64,000 bases of DNA, taken from Rhynchonema sp. JSB1_4 (lineage: Eukaryota > Nematoda > Chromadorea > Monhysterida > Xyalidae). Below, piece after piece: positions 34,541-47,188 of this stretch. The stretch's first letter is position 1. Each line of letters starts with the position of its first letter. The stretch spans positions 1 to 64,000 of the forward strand of contig JASAMV010009006.1 in the NCBI GenBank assembly GCA_030248065.1, in the 5' to 3' direction. A program made the position numbers and the translations under genes. Under the pieces are notes generated by a model. That model had not been told where the DNA came from. It saw nothing but the letters and a program-made list of their open reading frames with translations, and did not search any database.

Positions 34541-36444
34541 TGCAACCGAGATGGCAGCTCAAATATGTGTGAAAACGATCCGCGGTTCCAAAATTTTTAT
34601 CATTTGAAGTCACACAGGTGCGAGGAAGACATACTGTAGAGTGCCTTCATAATTTACCCGCTATTTTGAATGGAGTAACTTGCCGCCTTCCATCGTTAAT
34701 GTGTTCCCGCTGCGACCATCAATTTTCATCGCAAATATGCTGAAAAAATAGCTTTTGCTAACTTTTCAACTTCTGGTTGAAGCGACTTCTAACTTTACTT
34801 CCCTAAACATTCTTTTTTCTCGTCCAAGAAGCTCAGCTGAAAGCGCATCAGAGTTTCTAAGCTGGCTTCGGGATAACTTTACTGTATTTTGCGGGTTGGT
34901 TTTGGGTTACTTTGTTTTTTCTGGTCACAGGCAACTAATCAGACACATTTTCGTTGTTTTATGTACTAAGGTGTACGTGTCGATCTCATGTTGACACAAG
35001 GACACTGATTTAGCGCTGCCATTCAGCAGTAAACTGGATTTAATCAAAAAATGTACCGGTTTTTGCTTATTTATCGTTTTAATTTCGCAATGGAATAAAC
35101 ATCATTTATGTTTTGGAAAAAATTGACCAGGTGTCTTTCAGTAATTTATCGTTTCAATGTCACATTGTCATTGCTCACGCAAATGGCTCATTCATTTTAT
35201 CGATCCTGAGACAGTGACTACGTTGACAAGCAGAGTCTAATTTGTCAGTCCTTCAGTAATAATTTACGACCAAAACTTAGGATACAGTTAGGCGCACGAA
35301 ACGCTAACCACAGCGTTAGTGATTGATCACTCAACACAAAGCTGGCTGATTATTCTGTGATCTACTCAGTGTCTTCGGGGTGCTCTTTGTCAACGAGGAA
35401 GTATTTGCAAAGCTTTGGTGCAAAGCAAAGAACGGGCAGGTGCGTGCTATGACGTCTTAGTGTGGGGACAATTGAACACAGCCAGTTTCATCACTACTTT
35501 GAGTCAGTTAATTCGTTGTCAGATTTTTGTTCCAAATAATGTTTTTGCTCAGCTTTCCTCATTGCGCTTGGCTTCTGCTTCAATGCTCAATGGAATTGCT
35601 CAATTGTCCTTCCGCCAGCATGCACGACCGCAAAACTTTGGAAACACGCAATGTGTCACAATGTTGGATAAGTAATGAGAGTCTTTCTGCTGCTTTTGCG
35701 CAGAAGAAGCGCGAAACCAACAGAAAGATAAATGCTCGTATTTTTGCACCCGAAAAGGCACAAACACGAGATGTGTTTGTACGTGACCGTAAGTGCGCCC
35801 CCAGTGACTTTGGTACACTGTGCTTTCGGTACACGCGTGAAAACTTATGAAGAGAGATTTTTTGCAACACACAAGCCATTGAATTTATGCGCAAGTACTG
35901 CAGTTATAATGCAGAGCTCCAGCCGTAACCGTCGGGCTGTTAGTCGCAAAGGTTTAGATATGTAACCGGATCCACTTATCTTTAGCAATACACGACAGAT
36001 AGGGAAGAACGCCTCAAAACCTTTTATTTTTTTTGAGGGCGGACTGGTTATGTATCATTTTTCACTGTTTTTACTTGTTTGTCAACGGGGCTCAACCCAC
36101 ACATTCGTTGTGACTTGGTAGTTTTGACGGCTTGTTATTGTTTCTGACCATTCCTTTGTCCATAAAATCGGCTTGTTAGATCGTGTTGTGTGTTTGCAAG
36201 ACTTCCTAATTCGTTTAAACCGCGCAAATTCGTCAGCCTGGTAGACCAGCTTAAAAGCCGGCGAAACCGCGTTTGTATTGATTGTGGTGGACTTTTTGGG
36301 GCCTCACACGCAGATTCTAATGTACCATCTGATTGACTTGAGTTTAAAATGACGTTCGAAGTTTATTCACAGAGAAATAGAACACAACGACGAAGACACA
36401 AAAAGGTATACTGTATGTAATGTTTCACACGATTATTGCCACGT
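34541..36444. other. Intergenic, no recognised gene
   Basis: Several ORFs of 77-107 codons overlap each other on both strands around 35415-35965, but none has a domain or a consistent splice structure. Nothing else is identified. Confidence 0.3.
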
Positions 36445-39400
36445 TCACGTTTGATCAACAACGACCGCAGTGGCCGTGCTCGTTGGATGGACGAGAAATG
36501 TCCATTTCAGCAAACCCCATTTATCGGCAGAACTGTCGTAGACCTGATTGTTTTCGTTTTTTGTGGTTTAGTCTGTGCCAGTGGGTATGTGCACGTGAAC
36601 CGTCTCACTTTTCATACCTCAATGCTTTTCAAGTCGCGTCCGACGGGAGCACCTGGGCTGCTTGGTTCGCCAGTGTTCTGACGGCCACCGATTACATACA
36701 TTTTGCCATTTAAAGTCACCTGTTTTAAGTATTGAACATTAAATAAGACCCATCTTAATCGCATCCACTGATGGTTCACCATACACTAACCATTGTTGTG
36801 TAATGCCTTGCCACGTTCAACGGCTTGGTCACTGACCATCTTCTTGAATCGCCATTGTTCGTCTCGCATTCAGCCGACGACCTGTTTTTGTAAGCAGATT
36901 TTGTTGAAAATTAAGCGTTTTTCATTTTTCGGTTTTTTGCTTATCCCCGAGTCAGCTGTGTAGTTCTCCGAGAGCACAAGCAGCAACATGTCACCGCCAG
37001 AGTGGTGGTTCATAGGCGTTCAACAGATAATCAGCGCGAGTTTAAATTTTGTTCGTTGCTCTCTCAGAGAACAAAATTATAGTCAGGTCTTCAGCGTTTT
37101 GACGCTGGACAATAAACAGCTGCCAATCAGTGTGCCGATAAATGATACCGGCAGCGAAAACGCGTTGTATCGGTCGCTCCATGCTGGCGACTTTAGAACA
37201 CACTGCTGGGAGGTTCCGGTGTTCATATGGTCAGATTAGGGCTGTCCTTGACCAATTCAGGTTGTTTGACTGACTAAGCTCACCAAATCTAAATTATCAC
37301 TGATTTTCCCTATCACTGTAATGTTAGTGAAATCCAGCCCCCTGCAAAACACTCACCTGAATCCAGTATATCCGCCACACACATGTATGCGTCCATCCAG
37401 CGTGGTCACACCAGCGCCCATCATGTGCACTGAATTTAAGTCGCCGCGTCTGCGCCACATCTTTCTGCCCGTTGCGCCGTACAGCCAATGAGCGCGAGCG
37501 ATCGGCGCATAGCGCGATGTTTTGCGATAACCTGAGAGGTCAACAGCTGGCGTCAAATGTGGTCTCTAACAGACAGAGTGTTGTACATAAATCAGTAAGT
37601 TAGGCCTCTTTTGTGTGAGCATTGTGGGCTATACCTGATCTGATCTGACTAGATACCACGTTAGGTTCGATCATTAATCTTATAAGACTGTTTATTTGGC
37701 TGTTTCAGCCACGCGACTTAGTGTCGGAAATTCCAGTCAGGACCTTCGAACCCTGTGCTTCTAAGGTTAGGTCAACAATGTATTCCGTCAACGTTGCTAG
37801 CAGAATCTGAACCCTGAACCGGTACCTGGCCAAGACGTAATTACGGCGAACCGTAAACACCACTTCATGCGTGGTTATTTAATGCGTCAGTAGATACACA
37901 ATTTGTTGAACCCTACGTCTTGTCCAACCCTGCGTCTCGCCGAACCTTACGTGTCTTGACCGGCCCTACGTCTTGGCCGACTTCTCTCTGAACCGTTCGG
38001 GCCCAGTGCCTTGACCGAATGAAGGAATGGATTCATTTCGCGTTCCATGTGTTTCTATCATCAGTGTCGCCACCACTCCACCAACCTCCAATAAGGTGCA
38101 TTCCATTTCCAATGCCCACGCCCTGCGCCCACACCAGTCCCCAGCCGCCCTCCGCTGGCGACTTTATTTCGTTCCATACATCGGTGTCTGGGTTGTACAC
38201 TTCACATGAATACTGACTCTCGTCGTGATTGCCGCCACACGCGAATATACGGCCACCTGGCAAAAAATCCTGAACAAAATTACACTACTTTCTTGGCACC
38301 TTGAATTTTTATGTGTCCCTCCTCACCAGCGACGCCCACAGCGTGATTGATCCGATCAACATTCAGACTGGCCCTTGGCATGAATTCGTATGTTTGCTCA
38401 TTGTACTCCTCCACTCGTTGGCACTCCTTTTTCACTGCACACGCGCTACTGCCGTTAATCACTGCTCCACCGCCGATCAAGAAGATCTGAATGGTTTTTG
38501 GCTTCGGTTGGAAGAAAGAGTTGACGTTTCGGAGGCACAAAGTTTGAAAGCTGACGATTTTTCTTCAAATCAAGACCGGACAAAAACTCGTATTTTTGAA
38601 GCCGAAGCAACATTTTTTGTGAAACCTTAAAAATTGATGCAAGAAGAAAAAATTTGTTTTCGGTTTCGAAATTTCGAAAAAACATTGATTTCCATGCCTT
38701 TCGTTCAAAGGTAATTATTTACCACATAACTTTCAAAAAATATTGATTCTCACCTATAGACGTTCAAAATGACCAAATTCTAAAGTTGATGAACCGACCC
38801 TTCCATTCAAGTTCACAGCTTTGGCGTGCGTTCGTGCTTGCGGCCACTTGATGTTTGTTTCGGTCAGCTTTTCGCCGTCAAACAGTTGCACAAACGGATA
38901 GGCTCGATCGAAAATATAGGCCACCTGCTCCTTCTTCACGCAACGATAGTCACGTCGCTATATTTGAAAAAAGGTGGAATTTTTCGGATTTTTTCCGAAA
39001 TTTCCAATGAATTTCATACCGGTTGTGACGCGCATCGTCCGACGCGGCTGGCTCGCTCGATCGGTCTTCTCCTCGCTCCAACGGCAACAGCAGCAGTCCT
39101 TCGTAGACCGACCGTTCTCGCTCGTGCTTGACCGTTGCAATCGTTCTGCTCAGTTTCAGCCACACAACGTTCCCCGATGGCACATGCGTGGTCCTGGCAG
39201 GGATCTGCAAGAAAAGCAGCCATACAATAACACGCTGCCAAATGGTTAACGGTTTGACACACCGTTCTTTGGCAAGTCACCCGAGGTCTTCGCTTCGTCC
39301 AACTTCTGTCTTTGCAGTCGCTCGACGTGCTCGATTTTCTGTTGCCTGTCGCCATGGTTGCGACGCCTGGCTGATGTTCCACCTGTAAATCGACTATGGT

Positions 39401-40843
39401 AATTGTATACTACTTTGTTCCATTGCCTTTTTTCCCGACTTCCACAAGAAAACACACACACACACATTTATAGATCAACTTGATGCGTTCAATGTCGCCC
39501 TGACTGAGATGCGACTCCTGCCCGATCGTGCGTTGTGCGCTGATTACGTCCTTTGTCCAGTCCATTGCATTTGATCGTGTGCCCAGGTGCAGCAGTGAGT
39601 CATAGTCGTACGGTTGGCCGAGATCGGTCACGCCTTGAATGCCGACTTTGGCGTAGTTGTGCCGCAGTACGGTCTGCATTTGAAATTTCATATTGAAACT
39701 CTTCAAGTAAACTAAATCATCTACACAGTATGACGTCCCACCTCAACATTGTCAACGTGCACTTGAATGTAATCGTCCCTGTCGGGTCTTGACGACTCGT
39801 GCCACAGACCAATGGCATGCAGCAATATGTGTACAATGCGCCATTCACTCTCGTCCTTGAAACATCAGAAGTCTTGAGATTTAATTGACCCAGAAATTTT
39901 GAAATATAAATTTAAAACTACAGTATGTTACCCGATCTTGCGTGCAGCTCTGCCCGAGCGTGACCACATGTGGAGATTTGGCCGACTCACCGACTTGTGA
40001 ATGGCACCTGACAGCTTATGGAAGTCACTGCATTTAATACACGGAGACAACGACCACATAAACACGTTTGCCGTACCCTTCTGCTGTCACCACTTTCATG
40101 ACGGCGCATCTCGCATTTCTGCGTGCTCTCGGACAGATCGGGAACTTGAAACAGGTTTTCTTGCTAATCTCGCGCATCGCTGACCGCAACAGACGACGAA
40201 TTCGCGATTGGTCCTCTCTGTAAACGGACTTTTAAATAGATATTGTTCAACATAAATTTTGACAAAACACCGCCGACCTTGACCAGGTGCCCACGAACTC
40301 CATTCTGTACGGCATTTCGGCGTCGTTCCAGCGACGCGAGCCGCTGTCTGGTGAGACCACGGCCAACAGGTGCTGCGTCAGCTCGTCAGCACTCGATGCG
40401 GCTGGTTCGTTCTCTAAAATAAATGGACGTGAGAATAAGAGTAACTGTTGAAAAGTGGACTAGAAGTTGAAATAAGTCTAGTTCAGACCCGCGTACCAAC
40501 TCCCACCCCAAACTCCGAATTTATCTCTGATAAGAGACGAAAGTGGAAACATTTTGAAAGGCTCGCCGAGGGATTTCCCGTTATCGGAGCCGTTTTTGCA
40601 CAAATTCGACTGGACACTGGGAAATGGGAACTCATCAAGAGGTAAGGTGCGTTAAAATGCATGCATTAAAAATATATTCAGCATACACAGACAGCATGGC
40701 TCACCAATCAGTCCGCGATCTCTGACAGTCGCTCCGTGGTCCATCAATACTCGATCTCTCTGGCCACACGTTTCCATCCACCTCCTACAGGTTTGAATGC
40801 GTTCGGTGTAGGGCACACTCTCTCGCGCCTGCATGCATGCCAT
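36445..40843 (-). CDS. Astacin-like (catalytically altered) - kelch fusion protein
   Basis: Exons: 40843-40705, 40413-40278, 40217-40077, 40007-39932, 39855-39742, 39673-39466, 39382-39263, 39204-39020, 38957-38799, 38486-38327, 38256-38086, 37531-37357, 36881-36791, 36719-36618 and 36543-36445. They give 691 aa, all in phase. Astacin part: KKTCFKF, GCHSQVG, VVTLGQSC, HILLHAIGLWHESSRPDRD, YDYDSLLHLG, IGQESHLSQGD and IYKC. The HExxH catalytic Glu is Ile and the Met-turn Met is Leu, so protease activity is doubtful although the three zinc His remain. A charged linker and a Cys-bearing stretch (DPCQDHACAIGERC) follow. Kelch repeats then appear: GRIFLIGGG, GRIFACGG, GMHLIGG, GRIHVCGG and GKMYVIGG. 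The 57-bp intron at 39205-39262 is what joins the halves. Without it there would be two tandem genes. The 5' end is uncertain; 41996-41949 (MAMLIFLPVQLTL) is a possible signal-peptide exon. Confidence 0.75.
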
Positions 40844-42044
40844 GAGGCTGCATCTTAAATTGTGTCACATGTTTATACTTGAAAATTGGATACTTATCCG
40901 TATTTGAGCTAAACTATGTCAGATATCGACCAACTTGTGAGCGGATACGGCTCGACGTCGATCTCCTTGGCTTTTGACTGATAGAAGCGAGTTTGAGATC
41001 AACAATAGTGGCAGCCATAGTAGTTGAATTCGAGACATGGTTACTCTTTTTGCGACGTGCAAACTTTAGAACTTTCTTGTTGACTGTCGACTGACTTTTG
41101 TAATAAGAGTAAAAGTTTATTGCTTATTATAAGTTTTCACTGGAAATTGGCAAATTTGAATTAATTGTAATTGCCAACTTCTACTTTAGTTTGCAAGCTT
41201 AAGCACTTTTTAAACGTTCAGCGGATGGCAAACGTTCGGTTCACCATGTACTTTGGTGCACTAATAGAAACTGTTTTGAACTGCCTGTGCGCGCAGTCCG
41301 ATAACAAAAAATTGGCAAAATTGTCAAACTTCCGTTTAAAACCGAAACGCATTGACGTTGGCAGCAGCAATGCGGGTAACTGAGTAGTTTTAGCTCTCAC
41401 TTATTATCGTTGTAAATGCAAACAACCGGCAGGTTTTCTTAATATGGTACAATATTGTGAATTATAGTATGCATGCACCTTGAATGCTTGAATATACATA
41501 CTTTGGTCAAACCAAATTACCCGTAGTATCGAGTCAATTTGCATACTTATTCAGCGTTCCTCGTGACATGCACCGTCAACATACAAAGTGGGGGAAGCAG
41601 GCAATACTGCCCTTTACAGGTGCAATTTTGTGCTTAGAACAAGGTTTATGTCTTTCATGTTTTTAACTGCTTTTGCGAACCTACATACTATGGTAGATCA
41701 TATGTATGTTGCTGGCAGGCACAGTACTGTATTATTTAATCTTGCGACAAGTATGTAAGTCGAGTAATATGTAATGACAAAAGCAAAAAATACTGCCCAG
41801 GCACGGACGGTGTCATGCTGAACGTTACATTATCGTGCATAAAGCAGATTAAGCGGCGGAATTCATCCGGCAAAAGCGAGCTGAAGGAACCTGTCATATG
41901 TTTGCAATGTATCAAATATCCAAACAAAACACCATTTACTTTGATTACCTTTACTTTAAGTGTAAGCTGAACAGGTAAAAATATCAGCATCGCCACTTGA
42001 GCTTAACGACGGTTAATCCGTTGAATGAGAAGCACTGGGCCACA
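40844..42044. other. Upstream of the astacin-kelch gene
   Basis: The possible leader exon at 41949-41996 (minus, hydrophobic Met-Ala-Met-Leu start, GTAATC donor) is the only coding hint. The rest is AT-leaning DNA with short ORFs on both strands and no signature. Confidence 0.3.
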
Positions 42045-43390
42045 ATAGACACCACTATGGGTGATATTTTCGAAACGGCGTAAAGGTTAGTTGGGTGTAA
42101 AGGTCGTTGGGAAGCTCGGTGAGAGCTGAACAAGCAGCAGGCGCACGTTTTCAAACGAAAGGGTCAACTATTTGACAGTCTGCTGTGCAAGTGTAAATCA
42201 GGGTTGAAAAAAAAAATTTTTTTATTAACGAGCTTTTTTTTAAAAAAAAAATTTTTTTGATTTTTTTGACGAAAATTTTTTTTATTAGAAAAAGTGTTGC
42301 AAACGACGTTTCAGGACAAATGAAATCGATCCAACATATTTTTCAAAAATTGAAAAATTTTCGCCTGAGACCCAACTTGTGCGGTGACACCCGGTAGTAT
42401 TGTGCAGATTCTATGGTCTTCTACCAGTCTGAGGTTGATGTTGACTAACGATGTTACTCTAATGTATTGTAGCATGCCGTACAACGTATTTTAATGCATC
42501 TAATGCCGTATATCTGACATACGACCATCAAAATATCGATTACAGCCCAAATCTTGCGTGTCAGATCGACTTTGCGCGCCCGGTTTTGCACCAGACCTAT
42601 GTATATACATGTGTAGTAGCATGCAGTAGTACATTATCGGTGCCACATCACTATAAAAGACCAGCCCCGCGCATCCCTGTACGGATTTGGGGACAATACA
42701 GGGCGCCGCAGGCGCGATTTTGGAAAAATTGTCCCGTCCACAGGAAAAAAGTGCCAATTTTTTGGCCTCGAAAAAGGCCATTTTTGGACATTTCAGCCCT
42801 TTTTGGGCAACTTTTTTTATTAAAAAAAGCAAAATCTGAGTTTCAAAAAAAAATTTTTTTTTTAAATTTTTAATTAACCACTTTTTTTGAAACAACTCTG
42901 GTGTAAATCGTTTGTTTGAAATCTTGCTTGTTTGTTCAGGACAGTTGCACATGCGTTTTTAAACCACATGTATGAATTTCGTGACCTTTTATTGAGCCGT
43001 TTTGATTTCGTGCTGCGATCAGTTGGCGACGTCAAATTTTTTGGCATCGCCATCAATGAATGTTCAATTTCTCAATAAACGGCGAAACATCAGGTAACAT
43101 CAGGTACCATTATATTCCTTCAAAACGTTTGGTTTGTGCAACCGCCTTAAATGAACCAGATTGCAAACAAACAGTGTTTACGCTTGCACAGCACACTGTC
43201 AAAGTTGACCTTTCGTTCAGAAACGCGCGCCTGCTGCTTGGTCAGCGTGCAATGTTGCAAGCATGCGCCCACCTTACACCGAAGTTTTTCGCAACAAACT
43301 TACCACCGACCTTTATTTACACCCAGCTGATCTTTACACCGTTTCGAAAATGTCACCCCATGTCATTTACTCACACATCACCAGATCAGT
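42045..43390. mobile_element. Large foldback element split by a hAT-like insertion
   Basis: The left arm (about 42060-42198, resuming at 42909) and right arm (about 43150-43390) are imperfect inverted repeats, for example TTTTCGAAACGGCGTAAAGG against ACACCGTTTCGAAAATG, and CAAGCAGCAGGCGCACG against its inverse. The left arm is interrupted exactly by the hAT-like element 42199-42900. Removing that element restores pairing across GTGTAAAT-CGTTTGTTTGAAATC. The terminal motif matches the short foldback at 9975-10222. Confidence 0.75.
42191..42908. mobile_element. Non-autonomous hAT-like element 2 with 8-bp duplication
   Basis: Element 42199-42900 (702 bp) starts CAGGGTTG and ends CAACTCTG, with a perfect 8-bp duplication GTGTAAAT at 42191-42198 and 42901-42908. 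It is the reverse-oriented sibling of 23135-23860. Shared interior segments include AAACGACGTTTCAGGA and GACCAGCCCCGCGCATCC. It has long A/T subterminal runs and no transposase. Confidence 0.92.
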
Positions 43391-43703
43391 CCAAAAATAC
43401 ATACTGCACAGTAGCCGCAGTCTTGCGAGGGTATGCACGTGTCTGAACGTGCCCGCATTTGAAATTGCGGTTAATTTAAGAATAGCCCACTTCTCGAAAA
43501 AGTCGGGCGTGAAACTGTGTATAGCTTAACCACGTTTGCCTGTCGTTGTTTGGCCTGGCAATGGAAATAATGACCGAACTATAGTCCGGGCAATAAAATA
43601 ATTACTGTTGTTTCTCCGCATTGTAAGATTTGATTCAATCCAGTGTTCCATCATAAAAGATAACACTTGCTCACCTGTGTTAAGCATGCTTTCCAGCTGC
43701 ATA

Positions 43704-43911
43704 GTACCGGAGTTTTCCACTTAAAGCCCCCGGATAGTAGAAAATTTTCCACATAAAGCCTCCGGAGGCTCCAGATGGATTTAATTTTTTCTGGAACATC
43801 AATTTTTCATCCAACAGTAAGCTAGCTTTCTTTTCTTTTTGGTCGGAGGGCCCATTTTCCACCAATTTCCACCTAGAGCCCCGGGGCTTTAAATGGAAAA
43901 CACACCGGTAC
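43704..43911. mobile_element. MITE-like element (GTACCGGAGTTTTCC family), copy 1
   Basis: It begins GTACCGGAGTTTTCCAC and ends TGGAAAACACACCGGTAC. Several GCCCCCGG/CCGGGGC-type hairpins and repeated TTTTCCAC motifs lie between. A longer relative is at 53623-53945. No duplication is resolved. Confidence 0.5.
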
Positions 43912-44085
43912 ACGCACACATATCTCTAGCACCTAGTTTTATATTAAAAATGTGGTACTATTTTACTGTCCAGTGATTTTGTACATACTGTGCGTGTTTC
44001 ATGCACTGTTTTGAACTGGCATAACGAAAACGTGGAAAAAACTTGTAACTTATTTCTTATCCTTTTTTGATGGTTGGTTAATTTT

Positions 44086-44345
44086 ATTTTTTTTTTTTCT
44101 CTTTTCTCTCCACCCCCACACAACACACCTTTCTTCTTTCCTCCCCCCAACAGGGGGAGGAGGGAGGAAGAGAAGAGGTGCTACACCCCACCACTCTTTT
44201 TTTTTTTTTTTCTTTCCCCCCCCCCCCCCACCCTCTTTCTTTTTTTTTTTTTTTTTTTTTTTCACGATCACCCACTCCCACCAACCCCCACTTTTTTCTT
44301 TTCTCTTTTTTTTTTTCTTTTTTCCTCCCCCACACCCCCCCCACA
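44086..44345. repeat. Polypyrimidine low-complexity tract
   Basis: About 260 bp are almost entirely T and C on the plus strand, including runs of more than ten T or C. The overlapping ORFs of up to 134 codons are Phe/Pro/Ser or Lys/Gly/Glu homopolymer translations and not genes. Sequencing or assembly errors are likely in such runs. Confidence 0.8.
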
Positions 44346-46516
44346 CCCACAATACACACATACTATGTGACGTAATAATCTGACACCTCGTAGTCAATAC
44401 ACACTGTCTGTCACGGTTTTTATGCCTGAGCAAGCTGTTCGTCAGATGGTTCACTCTGATTTCCTGACCGCTGTCAAAGTTTCATTTTCATGAACATAAT
44501 GTTTTTACTCTGATTTCGCATCAAGAATGCCACAGTCGTGGCGTTGACATTCAAATTGGGCGTCGCGTTGCACGATATGAGCACATTTGTGTCAAGCAAC
44601 ATCAAACCCGTCAGAAACAGATGCGCAGGCATTTTGCCACACTTGGCACGCTTTGCACCATATCAACTTTGCGGGCAAGCGCCATGGCAACGACTTGGGT
44701 TGGACTAAACATGCACTTGCCTGAGGGATGCCCAGACAAGGTCATGCCAGGCTGTGGCATAGCGCTGGCCCGCGAAGCTGCGACAGCCCTTTATTGTACT
44801 CTGTTCGCACCGCTGGACTACGACGAATGGTGGTGACTAACAAACTGTCCAGTAATTACTTTGGCAGCCGTTTCATTCTCAGTGCAACGGCTTCGAGGGT
44901 AATTCATTCTGAACCACAAACTGATTTTTTTTTCAAAAAAAGCGTTGAGAAAAGTTTGCACAGGCAGGGGCTTTCAAATTTTTCTGTATATTCATTCTGT
45001 ATATTGTAATATAATACAAGTAGCTCCTGCTGTTTGCGGGTCATGCTTGGGAGCCCAAAAAGGACACAACTTCATGCGATAAAGAGTAGTGTTTGTACTT
45101 TGTTCAACAAAGACCAAAAACTACATATGTACATACACTTGTTGGATTGTGGCCTAAAGCTCTGTTCTCAAGTCTACCGAAAACGCTTGAACTGTGAGCT
45201 GGATCAGAAACCAATCTAGTCACCGTTTGGTGCGCCTTGATATAAAGGGGGTCATTTAGCATGTTTGCACAAACGTATATTGTGTAGTACGCACCAGAGG
45301 CATATCCTGTCATTCTGGCATATCCGGTGTCAAACGATTGTCTTGTTGTGTCCCTTTGTCTCTCAATGTCTCTGTCTGTCGGCTGATTTCAAAACAACCA
45401 CTGCAAACTTGCTGCACATCTTTTTTCATTGTCGAGCTTGTTTTTTGCAAGCAGCCGGCTTGGCTTAACCCCATGCACTTCGGAGACAGAAACCAGCCGA
45501 CTTCCGCTTCGGAAAATGTGGAAACGTATATATATATATATGTATGTACATGTTGTATCTAAAGTGAAACTCATCAAGAAGCAAAATTCGAAGCCCATCT
45601 CAGTCGAGATCTTAAGGCAAAGAAAATACCCATGGAAGAAAAGTTCGGATGCGGACCCCTTGCGATTGCTTGCGCTTCACTAAGGCTTACACAGAAGTTG
45701 AGACACACAAAGAAGAGACAAGTCAACCAAATGAAGTATCGGCTTAACAACAAGGCCCGTCTATATCTGGCGGAAACCATGTGATGAGCGTTGAAAAGCG
45801 TGTCCGTTTGTTTTCGCAGGAAGTTTGCTCTTCCGCTGATTGGTTCACTGCCCGGCCTACATATACCGAAATGTTCATATTGTTTGCGAGTTTTTGCCAA
45901 GTGCTCTGAACTTTTCCTGACATGTCCATAAATTTGAGCTCAAATTTAGTTAATAGTGTAATCCGATGTTCTTCTGGGGAAAGGCTTTGTGTTCGTTTAT
46001 CATCTCAAACTGTCTCTGTCCGTCCATCCGTGATCCGGAATGCACATGTTCCTAATGTCAAGCCTTTGTCCAACCTAAACTTAATAAACACAAACACTTG
46101 TTTGCTCAGGCTAAACTTTCACCAAAGTGGCGTGAACCATTGAGCCGAACAGGCAGGCAGGCGAGGGTGTACTGTCTTTTACGTCATCACTGACGCAAGG
46201 CGTGTGTCTTGCACATGGCCGCTTTTGTTGTTTCATTATTTTTCTGACCTTTGTGTATAAGTAATTTATTCGTCACTGAACATTTTCATATCAAGCGTGA
46301 AAAAAAATGTCACGTTTGCACGTCAAAAAACGCTGTGCTGTTCTGCGGGCTTCACTGTTTGCCCAACTGCCGAAGAAACATCCCGCTGCCTCGACAACAG
46401 CAGAACAAAAACTGCACTTACTGTAGGCTTGAAAATTACTAATTTACAAATAAAACTGGTTCGGAAACTACACGAGAATTGGGTGTAAAGGCCAGTGTAA
46501 GCCATGTGTGTATATA
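44346..46516. other. Intergenic, no recognised gene
   Basis: No gene is recognised. The ORF at 44621-44836 (71 codons) and its neighbours have no signature. A short TA/TGTA microsatellite lies at about 45526-45550. Confidence 0.3.
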
Positions 46517-47188
46517 CAGTATCAGCTGCAATTTTTGGCTGATTGGCGGCAAAGCCTGCCGCGCCTGCAGGCACAGGCTCATTACAAAAGATGCATAGCA
46601 GCCTGCCGCGTTTGCAGGCTTTGCAGGCTCGGTGCATAAGCGGTCGCATACGAGCCTGCCGCGCCTGCGCAGGCGCGGTGGGTGCACTGCTGCGCTTGCT
46701 TGTTTGTGTGACGTTTAGGTTTCAACATTTGTTGTCTTTCTGCGATATCTTTCCGCTTGTTTTTTTGTCCGTTCATCATGCCGGTTCGTACTGGACGTGG
46801 CATTTCAATTCGAAAGCTTGAAAGTGTTTGGTCGCTTTTCAGAACATGCATGAATAAAACGTCACAAGTGGTTTGTTTGTCAAAAGCAGCGATGTGGTTA
46901 AAATGTGACTTTGGTTACAGTTTTATTGTTCGTTTTTGCAAGGTATTTGCTCGGACAAGCGGACAAATATCACAGAAAGACATAAAATGTTGAAACCTAA
47001 ACGTCACACAAACAAGTAAGCGCAGCAGTGCACCCACCGCGCCAGGCGCGGCAGGCTCGTATGCGACCGCTTATGCACTGAGCCTGCAAAGCCTGCAGGC
47101 GCGGCAGTCTGCTATCTTTTGTATTGAGCCTGCGCCTGCAGGCGCGGCAGGCTTTGCCGCCAATCAGCCAAAAATTGCAGCTGGTACC
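46517..47188. mobile_element. CTGCAGGC-repeat foldback transposon, copy 2
   Basis: The left end CAGTATCAGCTGCAATTTTT is mirrored at the right end by AAAATTGCAGCTGGTACC. The arms (about 46517-46690 and 47012-47188) are filled with GCCTGCCGCGCCTGCAGGC-like units. The intervening region of about 320 bp differs from copy 1 but shares the stretch GCTGCGCTTGCTTGTTT. It belongs to the same family as 2084-2639. The right terminus is slightly diverged, and no flanking duplication is resolved. Confidence 0.75.

Noticed and set aside
39020..39210. Alternative frame of the linker exon (VPSGNVVWLKLSRTIATV)
   Set aside because: Composition looks protein-like, but no donor joins it in phase to the following kelch exon; the Cys-bearing frame fits at both ends.
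44050..44454. ORFs of up to 134 codons on both strands
   Set aside because: Translations of T/C homopolymer runs.
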